Source: Saccoglossus kowalevskii (Eukaryota; Hemichordata; Enteropneusta; Harrimaniidae). From it: a stretch of 16,067 nt of DNA. The translations under genes and the position numbers were made by a program. Shown here one piece after another: positions 1 through 9,099 of this stretch. The first letter of the stretch is position 1; each line of letters begins with the position of its first letter. Location: assembly GCF_000003605.2 (NCBI RefSeq), contig NW_003140814.1:5639-21705 (forward strand). The letters run 5' to 3'. Under the pieces are notes generated by a model. That model was not told where the DNA came from. It saw nothing but the letters and a program-made list of their open reading frames with translations, and ran no database searches.

Positions 1-299
1 ATTTAAAATCGAATAAAAATTAGACATAATATTATTGGAATGAATCTTAATATTATTAAAACATTTCATAAAATTGACATTTATGTAATTTAAATTCAAA
101 TGAGAAGTTATCTTCTATGATAATGCATTGCACATAATCTCAGTAGTGCAAAACTTTAATTTGGATCAAGCTTAAACTTAAAATCAAAATTGATTTCATT
201 TGACCCAGATGCATATATTATCATTATTGTTCAGAATTATATTTTATATTTAAAAAAAAAAGTATAATGTATCTTTTTTATTTTGTGTACTCATTGCAG
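1..299 (+). other. Intron upstream of the first visible exon
   Basis: AT-rich sequence ending in a T-rich tract and TTGCAG at 299. No coding exon or repeat is recognisable. The run of A at 251-260 is a simple homopolymer. Confidence 0.7.
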
Positions 300-364
300 C
301 CAGAGTTGAAGGCTCTGATACGAGCAGGAATTCCCAATGAATATAGAGAGCAAATTTGGAAAGG
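300..364 (+). CDS. TBC1D2B: TBC1D2-like gene, first visible exon
   Basis: The exon follows a T-rich tract and TTGCAG, and ends at the donor GTATGT (365). It begins in phase 0 and ends in phase 2 (GG of a split Gly codon). It encodes PELKALIRAGIPNEYREQIW plus KG, the typical opening of a TBC domain, in which a Leu-rich strand and the Arg-x-Gly-[IV]-P motif (here RAGIP) precede the Trp. Since it starts in phase 0 without a Met, at least one exon lies upstream, outside the window. Confidence 0.9.
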
Positions 365-3300
365 GTATGTGTTGTCATGGTTACAGTTATTGTGAATGTT
401 TAACCCTTGACCTCAGATACTCTAGACTAGCACATGGATGTTCAACTTTGACCTTTTGTGCCATAAGATTTTTAAATGCTTTTTATCGTTTGTTTATAGA
501 TGTATTAATTTTCGTGTTGGAGTAAACAGAGCTAACCATGGCGATGACTATTATCGAGGGCTTCTTGAATCAAAGGTAAATATACAATATATACCAACAA
601 AATTTCCATCGTGTTTATAAAGTAGCGATGTAGTTGTGCTTAAACTAATGTGTATCAAAAAGCTCTATACTGTAATGAATTAGTTCACGTCATTCTCAAA
701 TAAATCATGTTACACAATTATATCATACCAATATTTCAACATCTTGAAAAGTTGTTGTGATTGGCCAAAAGATCCCATGTGACCAATGCTCACTATACCC
801 ATAAATATACAGGATATACCATATTTACGATGTTTCTATTCACTCCTACAGTTATGAATAGAAGGGAAAAAGTTAAAAAAATGTTATTCCACTGTAAAAT
901 ATTTTCGCTGAATAGATGTTTTAGTGAAAATAAAATTCAGCGAATATACTTTTTTTTGCAATATTTTACATTCAACTCCTCAAAAGTCTGAAAATAAACT
1001 CCATACAAAACATCGAAAAATTATTTTCAGCGAAAATTAATTAAAGCTTAAATAAAGTATTTTACAGTGAGTTAACGAAATCAACTTGCAATATTATTAT
1101 AATAATTAATTAGTATTAGATAAAAGTGAAAAATCGTATTTCAGAATAAGTCAAATGACACCAGTTACATTATCTAACCGTCGCACTCATTAATAGTTTA
1201 GCAACTATTCAACGTCAACAAGTTGTTGGTATCTGTGCTTTGTAGTGATCTGAGACATACAGTATTATTACCACCAGATTTCATACAGACGCAATACATG
1301 TACAAACTCTCATCTAAATGTAACACATAAAACTAGGCAACCTAATAAAAATATGATTTTAACTGATAAAAATTTACCATTGTTGTTTTTTACTTTATGT
1401 AAATTTTATTAATGTGTGTGAAATACCAATGTGATTATTGTATTATTCACCAGCTATTCAAGTTGAATCCATCAACCAAACAAATAGAACTGGATTTACT
1501 GAGAACATTGCCAAACAATAAACATTACGAAACTATGGATTCTGAAGGTGTAAGTATTCTTGTTTTTTTTCTCAGTGGTGTACGTTGCTGTTTGTGTACA
1601 ATTCTGAGAGATTGTAGCGAGTGTGTCACTCGCAGTAGGATCTCGAATCATGCTTGACTCGCACATGAACTGCTTATGATTATATCAGTTTTATTTTCAG
1701 TAAACGTTTCTATACGTGTATGGCATGAATGTCAATAAACTGCCAGAGGAGCACTATCTTGATGACAGTTACTTGTTGCATATTATTTTTCATTAATGTA
1801 AATGTATTTTTGACTCCCGTGTGCGAAGCACAAAAGGGAGTCTTTGCAGTTACCCTGTCTGTATGTATGTATGTACATGTATGTATGTATGTCACTTTTT
1901 TTGTTCCACCGTTATCTCAAGAACCACTTATTAAATTTTGGTGAAACTTGGTACATAGATGCTCTGGGATAATGCGCAGAGTTGATTAGGTTTTGGTACA
2001 AATCTATGAATATGAAATACCTAATTTGCATGATAATTAACTGATTTTAAGCTGTTCCATGACTGTTCCACTGATATTTCAAGAACCACTCATTGGATTT
2101 TGATGAAACTTGGCACATGAATGCTCTGAACTAATGCGCAGATTTCATTAGTTTTGGGTAAAAATCTGTTTATATTAATTACCTAATTTGCATAATGATT
2201 AATCAACTTTCGGCTTTTCCACTGATGTCTCAAGTACTAATCATAACATTTCAATAAAACTTGGTACATAGATGTCATATGACACTGCACAGACTTGATA
2301 GTTTTTAGGGTAATATCAGTACATATTAATTACCTAATTCGCATAATTAATTAATTTTCAGCTTTTGATATTTCAAGTACTAATGATCACATTTCAATGA
2401 AACATGGTACATAGTTACTTGAGGACTGTGCAGAGACCTAATTGGTTTAGTTTTTGGATAAATATTTGTGCATATTAATCACCTTATTAGCATAATTAGT
2501 TAATTTTCAGCTCCTCACCTGATATCTCAAGTACTAATCATCTCATTTCAATGAGACTTGCGACATAGATCTTCTAGGACTATGCAGAGACCTGATTAAT
2601 TTTGGAATAAATAATTGTGCATATTAACTACTTAATTTGCATAATTAGTTAATTGTTGCTGTTGCACTGATGTCTAAAGAACCACTCATTGGATTGTAAT
2701 GAAACTTTTAAAGAGTACTCATCACATTTCAATAAACCTAGGACTATACACCATATTAGTTTTGGTAAATATTTATGCTTCTTAATCACCTAATTAACAT
2801 AATTAATTAATTAATTAATACTGATATCTCAAGTATTGATCATCACATTTGAGTAAAACTTGGTACATAAATGCTCTAGGACAATAGACAGCCTGATTAA
2901 TTTTGGGTTAAAATCTGTTCATATTAATTCTCTAATTAGCACAATAATTAATAATTTTTTGGTTCTAATCACATTTCAATCAAACTTGGTACATAGATAT
3001 TATATTATGCAGATCTTGATACTTTTACATTGTGCAGACCTTATTAGTTTTACACTTAAATATGTTCATATTTGCATATTTGCATAATTAGTTGTTTGCA
3101 TTTCCATCAATATCTCAAGTTCAAGTAATTTTGAATTAATTTTTAATGTGTCTCCAATACTCTCAGCACACGGGAGTTCTTTCTAGGCTTTTGTTGATTT
3201 AAATTATGTTTTAATAATAAATTAAAATACTAAAAACATGGCATAAATTTGGTATCATTTTGTCATTGTTGTTAACAAGTTTCTTCTGCCCATGATAACT

Positions 3301-6300
3301 CGAAATGTTTCCTTCCATTATTCGCAACTTTGTATTTTACTAGATTCCGAAATTGAGAAGAGTATTATTGGCTTACAGTTGTCATAATCCAGATATTGGG
3401 TACTGTCAGGTGAGATGAATAAAATATATTTTGTAAATGGTATTGTAATTATTAAGTATAAACTTCTGAAATAGCATAAATCGATAACTTTTTTGAAATT
3501 TTCTTCTATTCTCTGTGTGAGGTATAAATTTGAAACAAAATATCCTCATCATTGTATTTTTAATTTAAAAAATTGGTTACCATTTTGAATACAACTTGTG
3601 AAATCTTGGTCATTTTATGGTTCTTCATCTTGAAAACAAAAATTGGTGACCCATATTTGTTTACAAATTTTGTGAGACCCCACTGTCTAAAACCTGATCA
3701 TTTTCAAAATAGAAGATCATTCTGTATCATTGTCATGATTACCAACATTTCTAAACATCACTTTGACTAAAATATTCGTTCATGTTCCTATAGGGTTTGA
3801 ATCGCATTGCTGCAATCGCTTTGCTCTTCCTGTCCGAAGAAGATGCATTCTGGTAAGCTCATTAGACGTGGACATAGTGACGTCTGATAATTCTGGCTTG
3901 TGATCAGCACAAGTTAAGAAGCTGTTGTGACAATGTTGGCCACAAGTTTTTTTTTATTAATAAGAACAAATACGAGTATACAACAACAATGAGAATGACA
4001 TTATTCTATCTTCGGGTGCGACTATTTCTTGCCAACCAATCACTGTGCATGTGTGTGCAAAAAGTGATGGGGTATTAAACACACTTTTATATCAGGAATT
4101 TTTATGAGATGTCACCAAATTGGTTTTTGTCTCTATTTTCAAATCTGAAGATGAAAAAGTTTTGGTAACTTAACATGATTTTTGAATTACCGGTATGATC
4201 TTCATTTGCATGTGTTTTGACCAATTTTTATTTCAAAATGGCCACTATTACCGTTACTAAGGTATTCATAGCATAACCGCTTCGTGAAAAAACCTATTTG
4301 TTCGTTTTCATTCATTTGATAGAACCTCTCAGTGAAACACCAAGTTTTTGTTAGTGCCTTTAATTGTCTACATTTATACTACTTAATAGGTATAGAAAGC
4401 AAAGATATGTCTTCAATATCGTGGTGGTTATTGTCGATGTCAGGAAAAACAATTTCTTGCTGTTATATTCACTTAAAAATTGTCATGTGTTCATTTTCAA
4501 ACTAACGATAACGTTCGTAATGGGAAGATGTGAATAGTATCATGTAGTTTAATAGTAGCCAAATAAGGACTTATACCATATTTGCTCTATTGTGTATGCG
4601 CTTACTTGTCGAAGGGAAAAATGAGTAATGCTAATAATCCAATACACAATAAAGGTAACTGTAAGCTTTGATGCAATTCTATTGGTCCAGGAGTGATTTT
4701 AATAGAGCAAATATGGAAGTTATTGCTGTCTGATATGTTTTTTTCCTTTGTTTGTCATGTGAGTTTTGTGATTTTTATTTATCTTTTTTTTTATTTTATG
4801 ACAGGTGTATAGTAGCGATAGTTGAATACCTACAACCATGTGACTACTACAGTAAAACCCTCATTGGTTCCCAGACTGATCAACGTGTATGTAAAGATCT
4901 CATATCAGATAAACTGCCGAGATTAAGCGCTCATTTTGACAAATATAAGTAAGTCACAAAAACCATAATTGTGTCATTTTCTGTATTTTTTTTAAAATAT
5001 TTTTTTCACAATTATCAGTGTACCAATCAACTTTGGTAATTTTTGTTATATGATTTTAATCATTCCCTGATGTATCTTGATTCCCTTTTTCTGAATTTCT
5101 GCGGCTCATAAGACCTCCTTAAATATTTCCGACATAGTGTCACATTATGCACATTATACACGCCAACATGTGTCATATAATGAAAATTTATGTCCATTTG
5201 ACCCAAAAACAAACAAACAATAATGCGAGAAAAGTACATAAAAAGTGGCAAAAAGTTACACCAAAATTTTAGCAGGATACATTTTGGTGTTTTAATTAAG
5301 GGTTTTATTATTTATGAATCTACAAATATTATCTCAGAGACAAATTAAAAAAAAATACATCATCATTACGTCATGTTTTTTGTGCGTTGATGCTTAAGTG
5401 CTTTGATGTGGCTATGACTGAGTGTGCTAAGAATAACAATCGCTTTTTTTTTTCTAACTAGCGCTGATTTATCATTGATAACTTTTAATTGGTTTCTAAC
5501 CATATTTTGTGATGGTGTACCAACTGAGGTAAATATTTGTTCTCTTCAGAATTTACTGCTTTTGATAAAAAAACATGCTTAAAGTAGTGTGACTTGCACT
5601 TCTGGTTCTCAGGATTGGATGTTAGGTTGTTCATGCTATGCATAATTAAACCACACCTACACCAATGGCTGGTACATGATGTTAGGTTTAGGAGAGGGGG
5701 GGGGGGTTCTTTACAATAATGCAATTATCGCATTGAATTATGGGATACATGTGAACAATGATGGTTTGAGGAGTCTCATCTACATCCGCAACTCTGGACA
5801 GCTAAAACAAAATGATTCATACAAATATTCATTCTCCAGCTATTTGCATGTTGTTACCATAACTACATACAATGTCACCACATGACACAGTGGTAATTTC
5901 TTTTGCTCTGTCTGTCATACATTGAAAAATATGAAAAAAACTTTTGTGGAAACTTTTTAATCCCTCTGAGGGCCCTCATAATTTATAATTTTAGTTCAGA
6001 TTGACATAATTTCATTTTGTCTACAAAAAAATGGTAAAAAGATGTATGGGTTAAAATGTTGAAATTTGATATTGCCGTTATTTCTTTGATATATCTGTTT
6101 ACCAAAATATTGTTGTGAATATCTGCAAGTTTCCATCATTTCTCCTGAATTCAATTTTCCTAATAGATGGAATATTAACAATTTTGAATTGGAGTATTGC
6201 GCAGACGTAAGGTCACTCTTATTATTTATTCTTTCAGACAATGTTAAGAGTTTGGGACTCGTTTTTGTACGAGGGAAATAAAGTCCTATTTCGGTTTGCA

Positions 6301-7681
6301 TTGGCTTTCTTTAAACAATGTGAAGAAGAGATACTGCAGTTGACAGATTACCTCTCTCTATTCAAACATTTACGACACATGTCAATGAAAATGACAGACG
6401 TCCAAAAGATTACACAGGTATGATTTATTATTGTTCCTGATGTTTGATCTCAAGCAGAATTCCTATTCCACATGACAGCGCTCTCTGGTGTTGCAGCTAT
6501 ACACTATTAATTTTCTTTGAAACTTTTTCGGTTGCAACATTCTATTTTCGGCGTTATTAATAATCATGATTTGAGAATGTGTAAGTTCGAAATTTTTCAA
6601 AAGTCATTTTTACTTTTCTCCTTGACTTGTGAATATCTGTATAAAGAATTTTACAGTATTACCATATCTAGCATTTAACCATAAGTAATGTGCTCATCAA
6701 ATTTGAAGGTCTTGTTTTGGTTTACTGGGTCCAAATGTTTATGTTCAAAACATAGGTACAATTTTACCTAAATTTTACTATTAAATGCTAGATCTCTCTT
6801 AATGGTTATTTATTTTCCAGTTTGCATTCCATGATATCAATCCTTTTCCAATGAAAATTATCAAAACTAGAAGGGCTTTCCATCTTGCTCAAGTTAAGGT
6901 ATGTATTTTTCCTGGAGTAGTCCTTCTCATGGTCTATTCTATTATACTACGCCAAGGACACCGCTTAAAGTGCCTGTCAAGTTATATCCGGCGTATCTTT
7001 GAATTTGTCTTCTGTACTTGGAAAGCGAATTAGATACTCATCGAGCGAGAATCAAAATAGTGCCCTAAATTTTACTCCGCACACCAATGTGGATTGGTAC
7101 CATTGCAATAAGAGGGACCACTTCTATGAGACTATGGCATTTGACCACTGGTGTCACTTCCACTGAATAGATGGCAGAAGTCAGTTGCTGAAGGAAAGTC
7201 AATAGCTGGCTTGCGTCGGTAGTACCGGTATTGATTATAAACTAGTACACCATGGGTACCTCATAGTTAGTGTAGCCAGTCTCATGTTCTGTTTTATTCA
7301 GTCTATGGTATTGTCGCATAAATAATTGAGTGGCACTTAAACTCAATTTTTATGTTTTTAAATAGTTATAGATTTGAAGTTCAAAAGAAAACAAGATTAC
7401 CTTCAGTTTTAATCTCCCTCCCAGATTACCGTACGTTTCAACCAAAACCTCCAAATGGATTTCAGGAAAAAATAATCTCTTCAGTTTTGAATTTATTGTC
7501 TAACACATGTTTTATCTTAATACAGTGAGGTATCTTTACTTTTCTTACAACATTCATTTGTTACATCGCCTCACTGATCTTTTTTCAGGCTCAGCTGGAG
7601 GAGATTGATGCCATCAGGGAAGACTTCATCAGCCACAGGCAACACAGAGAAGATGATGTATTTAGTGATGAAGACAACTAG
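300..7681 (+). CDS. TBC1D2B: TBC1D2/TBC1D2B-like Rab GTPase-activating protein, C-terminal part, 10 exons (5' end outside window)
   Basis: Ten exons (300-364, 500-575, 1454-1549, 3344-3409, 3794-3852, 4805-4948, 5462-5528, 6238-6417, 6821-6898, 7589-7681) join to 924 nt: 307 residues plus TAG. All introns are GT-AG and phases are consistent. Seen: the dual-finger signature of TBC RabGAPs, with IxxDxxR as IELDLLR (visible residues 58-64, arginine finger R64) and YxQ as YCQ (99-101, glutamine finger Q101), then blocks such as ITFNWFLTIFCDG and RVWDSFLYEG, and a tail with AIREDF and an acidic SDEDN end. Known of the family: TBC1D2 (Armus) and TBC1D2B stimulate GTP hydrolysis by endosomal Rabs (Rab7 for Armus, Rab22 proposed for TBC1D2B) and carry an N-terminal PH domain and coiled coils, which would lie left of this window. 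The tail favours the 2/2B group; invertebrates often have one gene for both, so the 2 versus 2B label is uncertain. Confidence 0.93.
500..575 (+). CDS. TBC1D2B: TBC1D2-like gene, second visible exon
   Basis: The acceptor is TTTATAG and the donor GTAAAT. The first A completes the split Gly codon, and 25 codons follow, from CINFRVG to YYRGLLESK. The Y-Y-x-x-L-L segment is the usual early TBC helix. Intron 1, which precedes it, is only 135 nt, the shortest of the gene. It reads open for a stretch, but that frame does not match the family. Confidence 0.9.
890..1069. mobile_element. MITE with CACTGTAAAATA ends (intron 2)
   Basis: The 12-bp ends CACTGTAAAATA (890-901) and TATTTTACAGTG (1058-1069) are perfect inverted repeats. 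Further in, TTCGCTGAA (904-912) is inverted as TTCAGCGAA (936-944 and 1026-1034). Length is about 180 bp with no coding capacity. The terminal CTGTAAAAT is shared with the elements at 9100 and 11486, so this is probably a related but diverged family. A clear target duplication is not visible. It sits inside an intron of the TBC gene without touching splice sites. Confidence 0.7.
1454..1549 (+). CDS. TBC1D2B: TBC1D2-like gene, third visible exon (arginine finger)
   Basis: It lies between the acceptor TTCACCAG and the strong donor GTAAGT: 32 codons, phase 0 at both ends. It encodes LFKLNPSTKQ, then IELDLLRTLPNN, then HYETMDSEG. I-x-x-D-x-x-R is the TBC arginine-finger motif; the finger Arg is codon AGA at 1502-1504 and the conserved Asp precedes it by three residues. 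Both key residues are present, so GAP activity is expected. Confidence 0.93.
1812..1842. repeat. Hairpin at the left end of the intron-3 element
   Basis: GACTCCC (1812-1818) pairs with GGGAGTC (1836-1842), and TGTGC (1820-1824) pairs with GCACA (1828-1832) around a GAA loop. The left end of the element is thus a palindrome by itself, in addition to pairing with the right end. Confidence 0.75.
1813..3177. mobile_element. TIR-bounded element made of about 8 degenerate ~150-bp tandem units (intron 3)
   Basis: Perfect 12-bp inverted ends: ACTCCCGTGTGC (1813-1824) and GCACACGGGAGT (3166-3177). Between them a motif close to AACTTGGTACATAGATGCTC recurs near 1945, 2107, 2258, 2400, 2555, 2702, 2857 and 2983, spaced 126-162 bp. 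Each unit also carries ATATCTCAAG and a TAATTTGCATAATTA-like stretch. Units are strongly diverged, so the array is old. Unit lengths are mostly not multiples of three and stops are frequent, so it is not coding. It fits a non-autonomous DNA transposon with an internal minisatellite. No target duplication is obvious, so the superfamily is left open. It fills about three quarters of the intron. Confidence 0.75.
1857..1893 (+). repeat. (GTAT)n microsatellite
   Basis: GTAT/TGTA tetranucleotide repeats, interrupted once by ACATGT, lie just inside the left end of the intron-3 element. Confidence 0.85.
3344..3409 (+). CDS. TBC1D2B: TBC1D2-like gene, fourth visible exon (glutamine finger)
   Basis: The acceptor is TTTTACTAG and the donor GTGAGA; 22 codons, phase 0. 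It encodes IPKLRRVLLAYSCHNPDIG followed by YCQ. The Y-x-Q glutamine finger is the last codon of the exon (CAG 3407-3409), and the following Gly starts the next exon. The 1794-nt intron before it is the longest of the gene and is mostly filled by a repeat element. Confidence 0.94.
3794..3852 (+). CDS. TBC1D2B: TBC1D2-like gene, fifth visible exon
   Basis: The acceptor is CCTATAG and the donor GTAAGC. It encodes GLNRIAAIALLFLSEEDAF plus TG of a split Trp codon (phase 2). The GLN(R/F)IA...LL....E..AFW pattern is characteristic of TBC domains directly after the YCQ motif. Confidence 0.94.
4571..4716. mobile_element. Small MITE with CCATATTTGCTCTATT inverted ends (intron 5)
   Basis: CCATATTTGCTCTATT at 4576-4591 is repeated perfectly inverted at 4701-4716. 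A second, nested inverted pair, TATTGTGTAT and ATACACAATA, shares bases with the left arm. There is no coding capacity. A 21-base stretch starting at 4571 recurs at 10382 with one mismatch, which shows this is a dispersed family. Confidence 0.65.
4805..4948 (+). CDS. TBC1D2B: TBC1D2-like gene, sixth visible exon
   Basis: The acceptor is TTATGACAG and the donor GTAAGT. The first G completes Trp. The exon encodes CIVAIVEYLQPCDYYSKTL, then a Gln-Thr-Asp-Gln-Arg-Val segment, and KLPRLSAHFDKY. It ends with AA of a split codon (phase 2), which becomes Asn with the next exon. Y-Y-x-x-x-L-x-G-x-Q-x-D matches the TBC1D2 group. Confidence 0.93.
5462..5528 (+). CDS. TBC1D2B: TBC1D2-like gene, seventh visible exon
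   Basis: The acceptor TTTCTAACTAG lies behind a T9 run, and the donor is GTAAAT. One base completes the split codon, then 22 codons encode ADLSLITFNWFLTIFCDGVP plus TE. The F-N-W-F-L-T-x-F segment is one of the most conserved blocks of the family and settles the frame. Confidence 0.93.
6238..6417 (+). CDS. TBC1D2B: TBC1D2-like gene, eighth visible exon
   Basis: The acceptor is CTTTCAG and the donor GTATGA; 60 codons in phase 0, the longest coding exon here. It begins TMLRVWDSFLYEGNKVLFRF and continues with the LAFFKQCEEEILQL helix. The R-V-W-D-x-F-L-Y-E-G block is a TBC hallmark. The internal ATG at 6241 is a conserved Met in mid-domain, not a gene start. An open frame on the opposite strand over this exon is a shadow. 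Confidence 0.95.
6821..6898 (+). CDS. TBC1D2B: TBC1D2-like gene, ninth visible exon
   Basis: The acceptor is TATTTTCCAG and the donor GTATGT; 26 codons, phase 0, encoding FAFHDINPFPMKIIKTRRAF followed by HLAQVK. The F.D.NPFP.....RR..H pattern matches the segment following the TBC domain in TBC1D2 and TBC1D2B. Confidence 0.94.
7589..7681 (+). CDS. TBC1D2B: TBC1D2-like gene, last exon with stop codon
   Basis: The acceptor is TTTTTTCAG. Thirty codons plus TAG (7679-7681) encode AQLEEIDAIREDFISHRQHR followed by EDDVFSDEDN. The A-I-R-E-D-F stretch and an acidic Ser-Asp-Glu-Asp end are typical of the TBC1D2B C-terminus. The SDED tetrapeptide fits a CK2 phosphorylation consensus (inference). Confidence 0.94.
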   Translation, partial: AQLEEIDAIREDFISHRQHREDDVFSDEDN

Positions 7682-8429
7682 TTGCCATGGTGACGACTTT
7701 GGTAAACCATGTGGGACCAGTTGTAATTTGCCTATACATAAAATATAATATACTAGTATAATAAATTGAGATTTTCTAACTGTAACCAGGTTATAGCAAA
7801 AAAAAAACCACAGCTACCGGGGTATTCTTGAAAACTTGTTGGCCAATTCAAGATGGCTGACTTATAGTGCAAATGTTTTTATGTATTCACTTTTTATTAT
7901 ATGTTGTTAAAATAAGTTAATGGTTTTCTACACAACAATAAATAGTATAGCTAATTCTACTTTGGTATTTTTTTGGAAAAAATGTATTTATATCATTTTC
8001 TGTGTGACATTTTTTGTTATTTTTGTTGTTATTTTTAATTTTGGAACACACGCACAAGAGTTCGGCACTTCCTGTTGCTGTTCATTTTCACTCTTCATTT
8101 TTTGTGTCATGCATTAAATAGGCTTCAAACATTAAATCATAACTGTTACCTGTTAATTGTAATATTTGAAATTCCAATTGTAACCCATATTTTATTGCAC
8201 ATTTCACACCAGAAACCATATTACATACTTGTGGTTGAGGCTTCCAATCATTTAAGTAAACCATGGCTAGTCATTAGCGGTGTTGATCTTCTGGTCAAGT
8301 TTAAACTCTAGAACTTAATGTTATAAGCCCCACCAAGTAACAACTCCACAATTCAAAGGGAATACAAAATCACATTTTAGCGATTAATAAATGCCTTAAC
8401 CACCATAGTTAAATAATGTTAAACCATTT
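7682..8429 (+). other. 3' UTR and downstream flank of the TBC1D2-like gene
   Basis: AT-rich sequence with no recognisable gene. AATAAA hexamers at 7760-7765, 7937-7942 and 8386-8391 could each end the transcript. A genomic A-run at 7798-7807 could mimic a poly(A) tail in oligo-dT primed cDNA. The UTR end cannot be set without transcripts. Confidence 0.5.
7760..7765 (+). terminator. Candidate polyadenylation signal AATAAA
   Basis: First AATAAA after the stop codon, 79 nt downstream of it. No strong GU-rich element follows at once, so later signals (7937, 8386, 9615, 9940) remain alternatives. Confidence 0.4.
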
Positions 8430-8609
8430 ATTTTCATTAACGTTCACTATTTTGGTGCTTTGGGCTTGTTCACTGGGTTTTGAGTTCATGAACTTGGCAA
8501 AGAAACAATGAATTCTATTGTTATTTTACATGTTCATGTTCATTTAATTCAGCAGATTATACTTATTGGCAAAATTAAAAACCAGCGAATAATTAATATA
8601 TTTACAGTA
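8430..8609. mobile_element. Degenerate copy of the TACTGTAAAA MITE family
   Basis: The right end (AAATTAAAA, CCAGCGAA, TAATTAAT, TTTACAGTA at 8609) aligns with the right end of the element at 11486-11696, and TTCACTGGGTTTTGAGTTCA (8469-8488) aligns with its internal repeat. The left end is decayed, so the start is approximate. Confidence 0.5.
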
Positions 8610-8750
8610 CTATAGAGTGTATAGAGATAAAGTACCGGTATAGCTGTCTTTGGTTATAAGCGTCATTCTCAAGCAATTTTTTAGAGACATTTTCATTTTA
8701 TCAGCCTCATGCAAATAAGCTCATTTTATATTCATGCTCAAATGTTATTC

Positions 8751-8914
8751 TTAAAGCGAGAGGGTGTCACCTGCGCACATGCATGAATTGGGTCCCAAAC
8801 GACGATAACAACACACGCTAAAAACGCGAAGACTCCTGGGTGGAAGCTTGTTTGTAAACAATGACACGCTAAGGCCACCCGACGCATGCACAGATGACAA
8901 CTCCCTCGCTTTAA
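8751..8914. mobile_element. TTAA-flanked MITE, GC-richer than surroundings
   Basis: The 164-bp segment starts TTAAAGCGAGAGGG and ends CCCTCGCTTTAA. The two terminal ~32 bp are imperfect inverted repeats that share AGCGAG, TGTCA and GCATGC-like blocks. TTAA at both outer edges (8751-8754, 8911-8914) fits the target duplication of piggyBac-type transposons, but the end is not the usual CCC, so the class is tentative. There is no coding capacity; open frames across it on the minus strand are chance. Confidence 0.6.
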
Positions 8915-9099
8915 ATTTGTGTACAGCATTACTATTTTCATGTTTTTTGTATGTATTTGGAAACTTTTACTGAGAAGAGAAAAAAAAGCACAATGTATAA
9001 TACTTGGTTAAAATATACTATATTTTTTAACACTGTAAAAGCTGAAGCTTGACACTTATGGACAGCGTGTTGAATTAATCGTCGATCTGCCAAGATTTT

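Noticed and set aside
337-620. Short plus-strand open frames across intron 1 and exon 2
   Set aside because: Only the exon-2 frame joins with exon 1 by splicing into TBC sequence; the other readings run through intron.
1729-3087. Open frames within the intron-3 array with similar peptides (for example NLVHRCS- and NLVHRYY-like)
   Set aside because: The likeness comes from the underlying DNA repeat. Unit lengths are mostly not multiples of three and stops interrupt every unit, so no repeated protein is encoded.
3557-4260. Inverted likeness between AAAATTGGTTACCATTTTGAA-type sequence near 3570-3645 and ACCAATTTTTATTTCAAAAT near 4220
   Set aside because: Matches are short and AT-rich, with no clear boundaries; may be a decayed repeat but not supportable by eye.
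5696-5706. Run of 11 G in intron 7
   Set aside because: A simple homopolymer; possible length artefact or polymorphism, with no further structure such as a set of four G-tracts for a quadruplex.
5996-6301. 101-codon open frame on the minus strand
   Set aside because: It lies partly antisense to the well-supported exon at 6238-6417, and the rest is intron; no known domain.
7798-7807. A-run after the gene, considered as the tail of a retrocopy or SINE
   Set aside because: No target duplication, no promoter boxes and no body sequence upstream; it is just a homopolymer.
8709-8716. ATGCAAAT octamer (POU site)
   Set aside because: A single 8-mer in AT-rich DNA is expected by chance; no supporting context.
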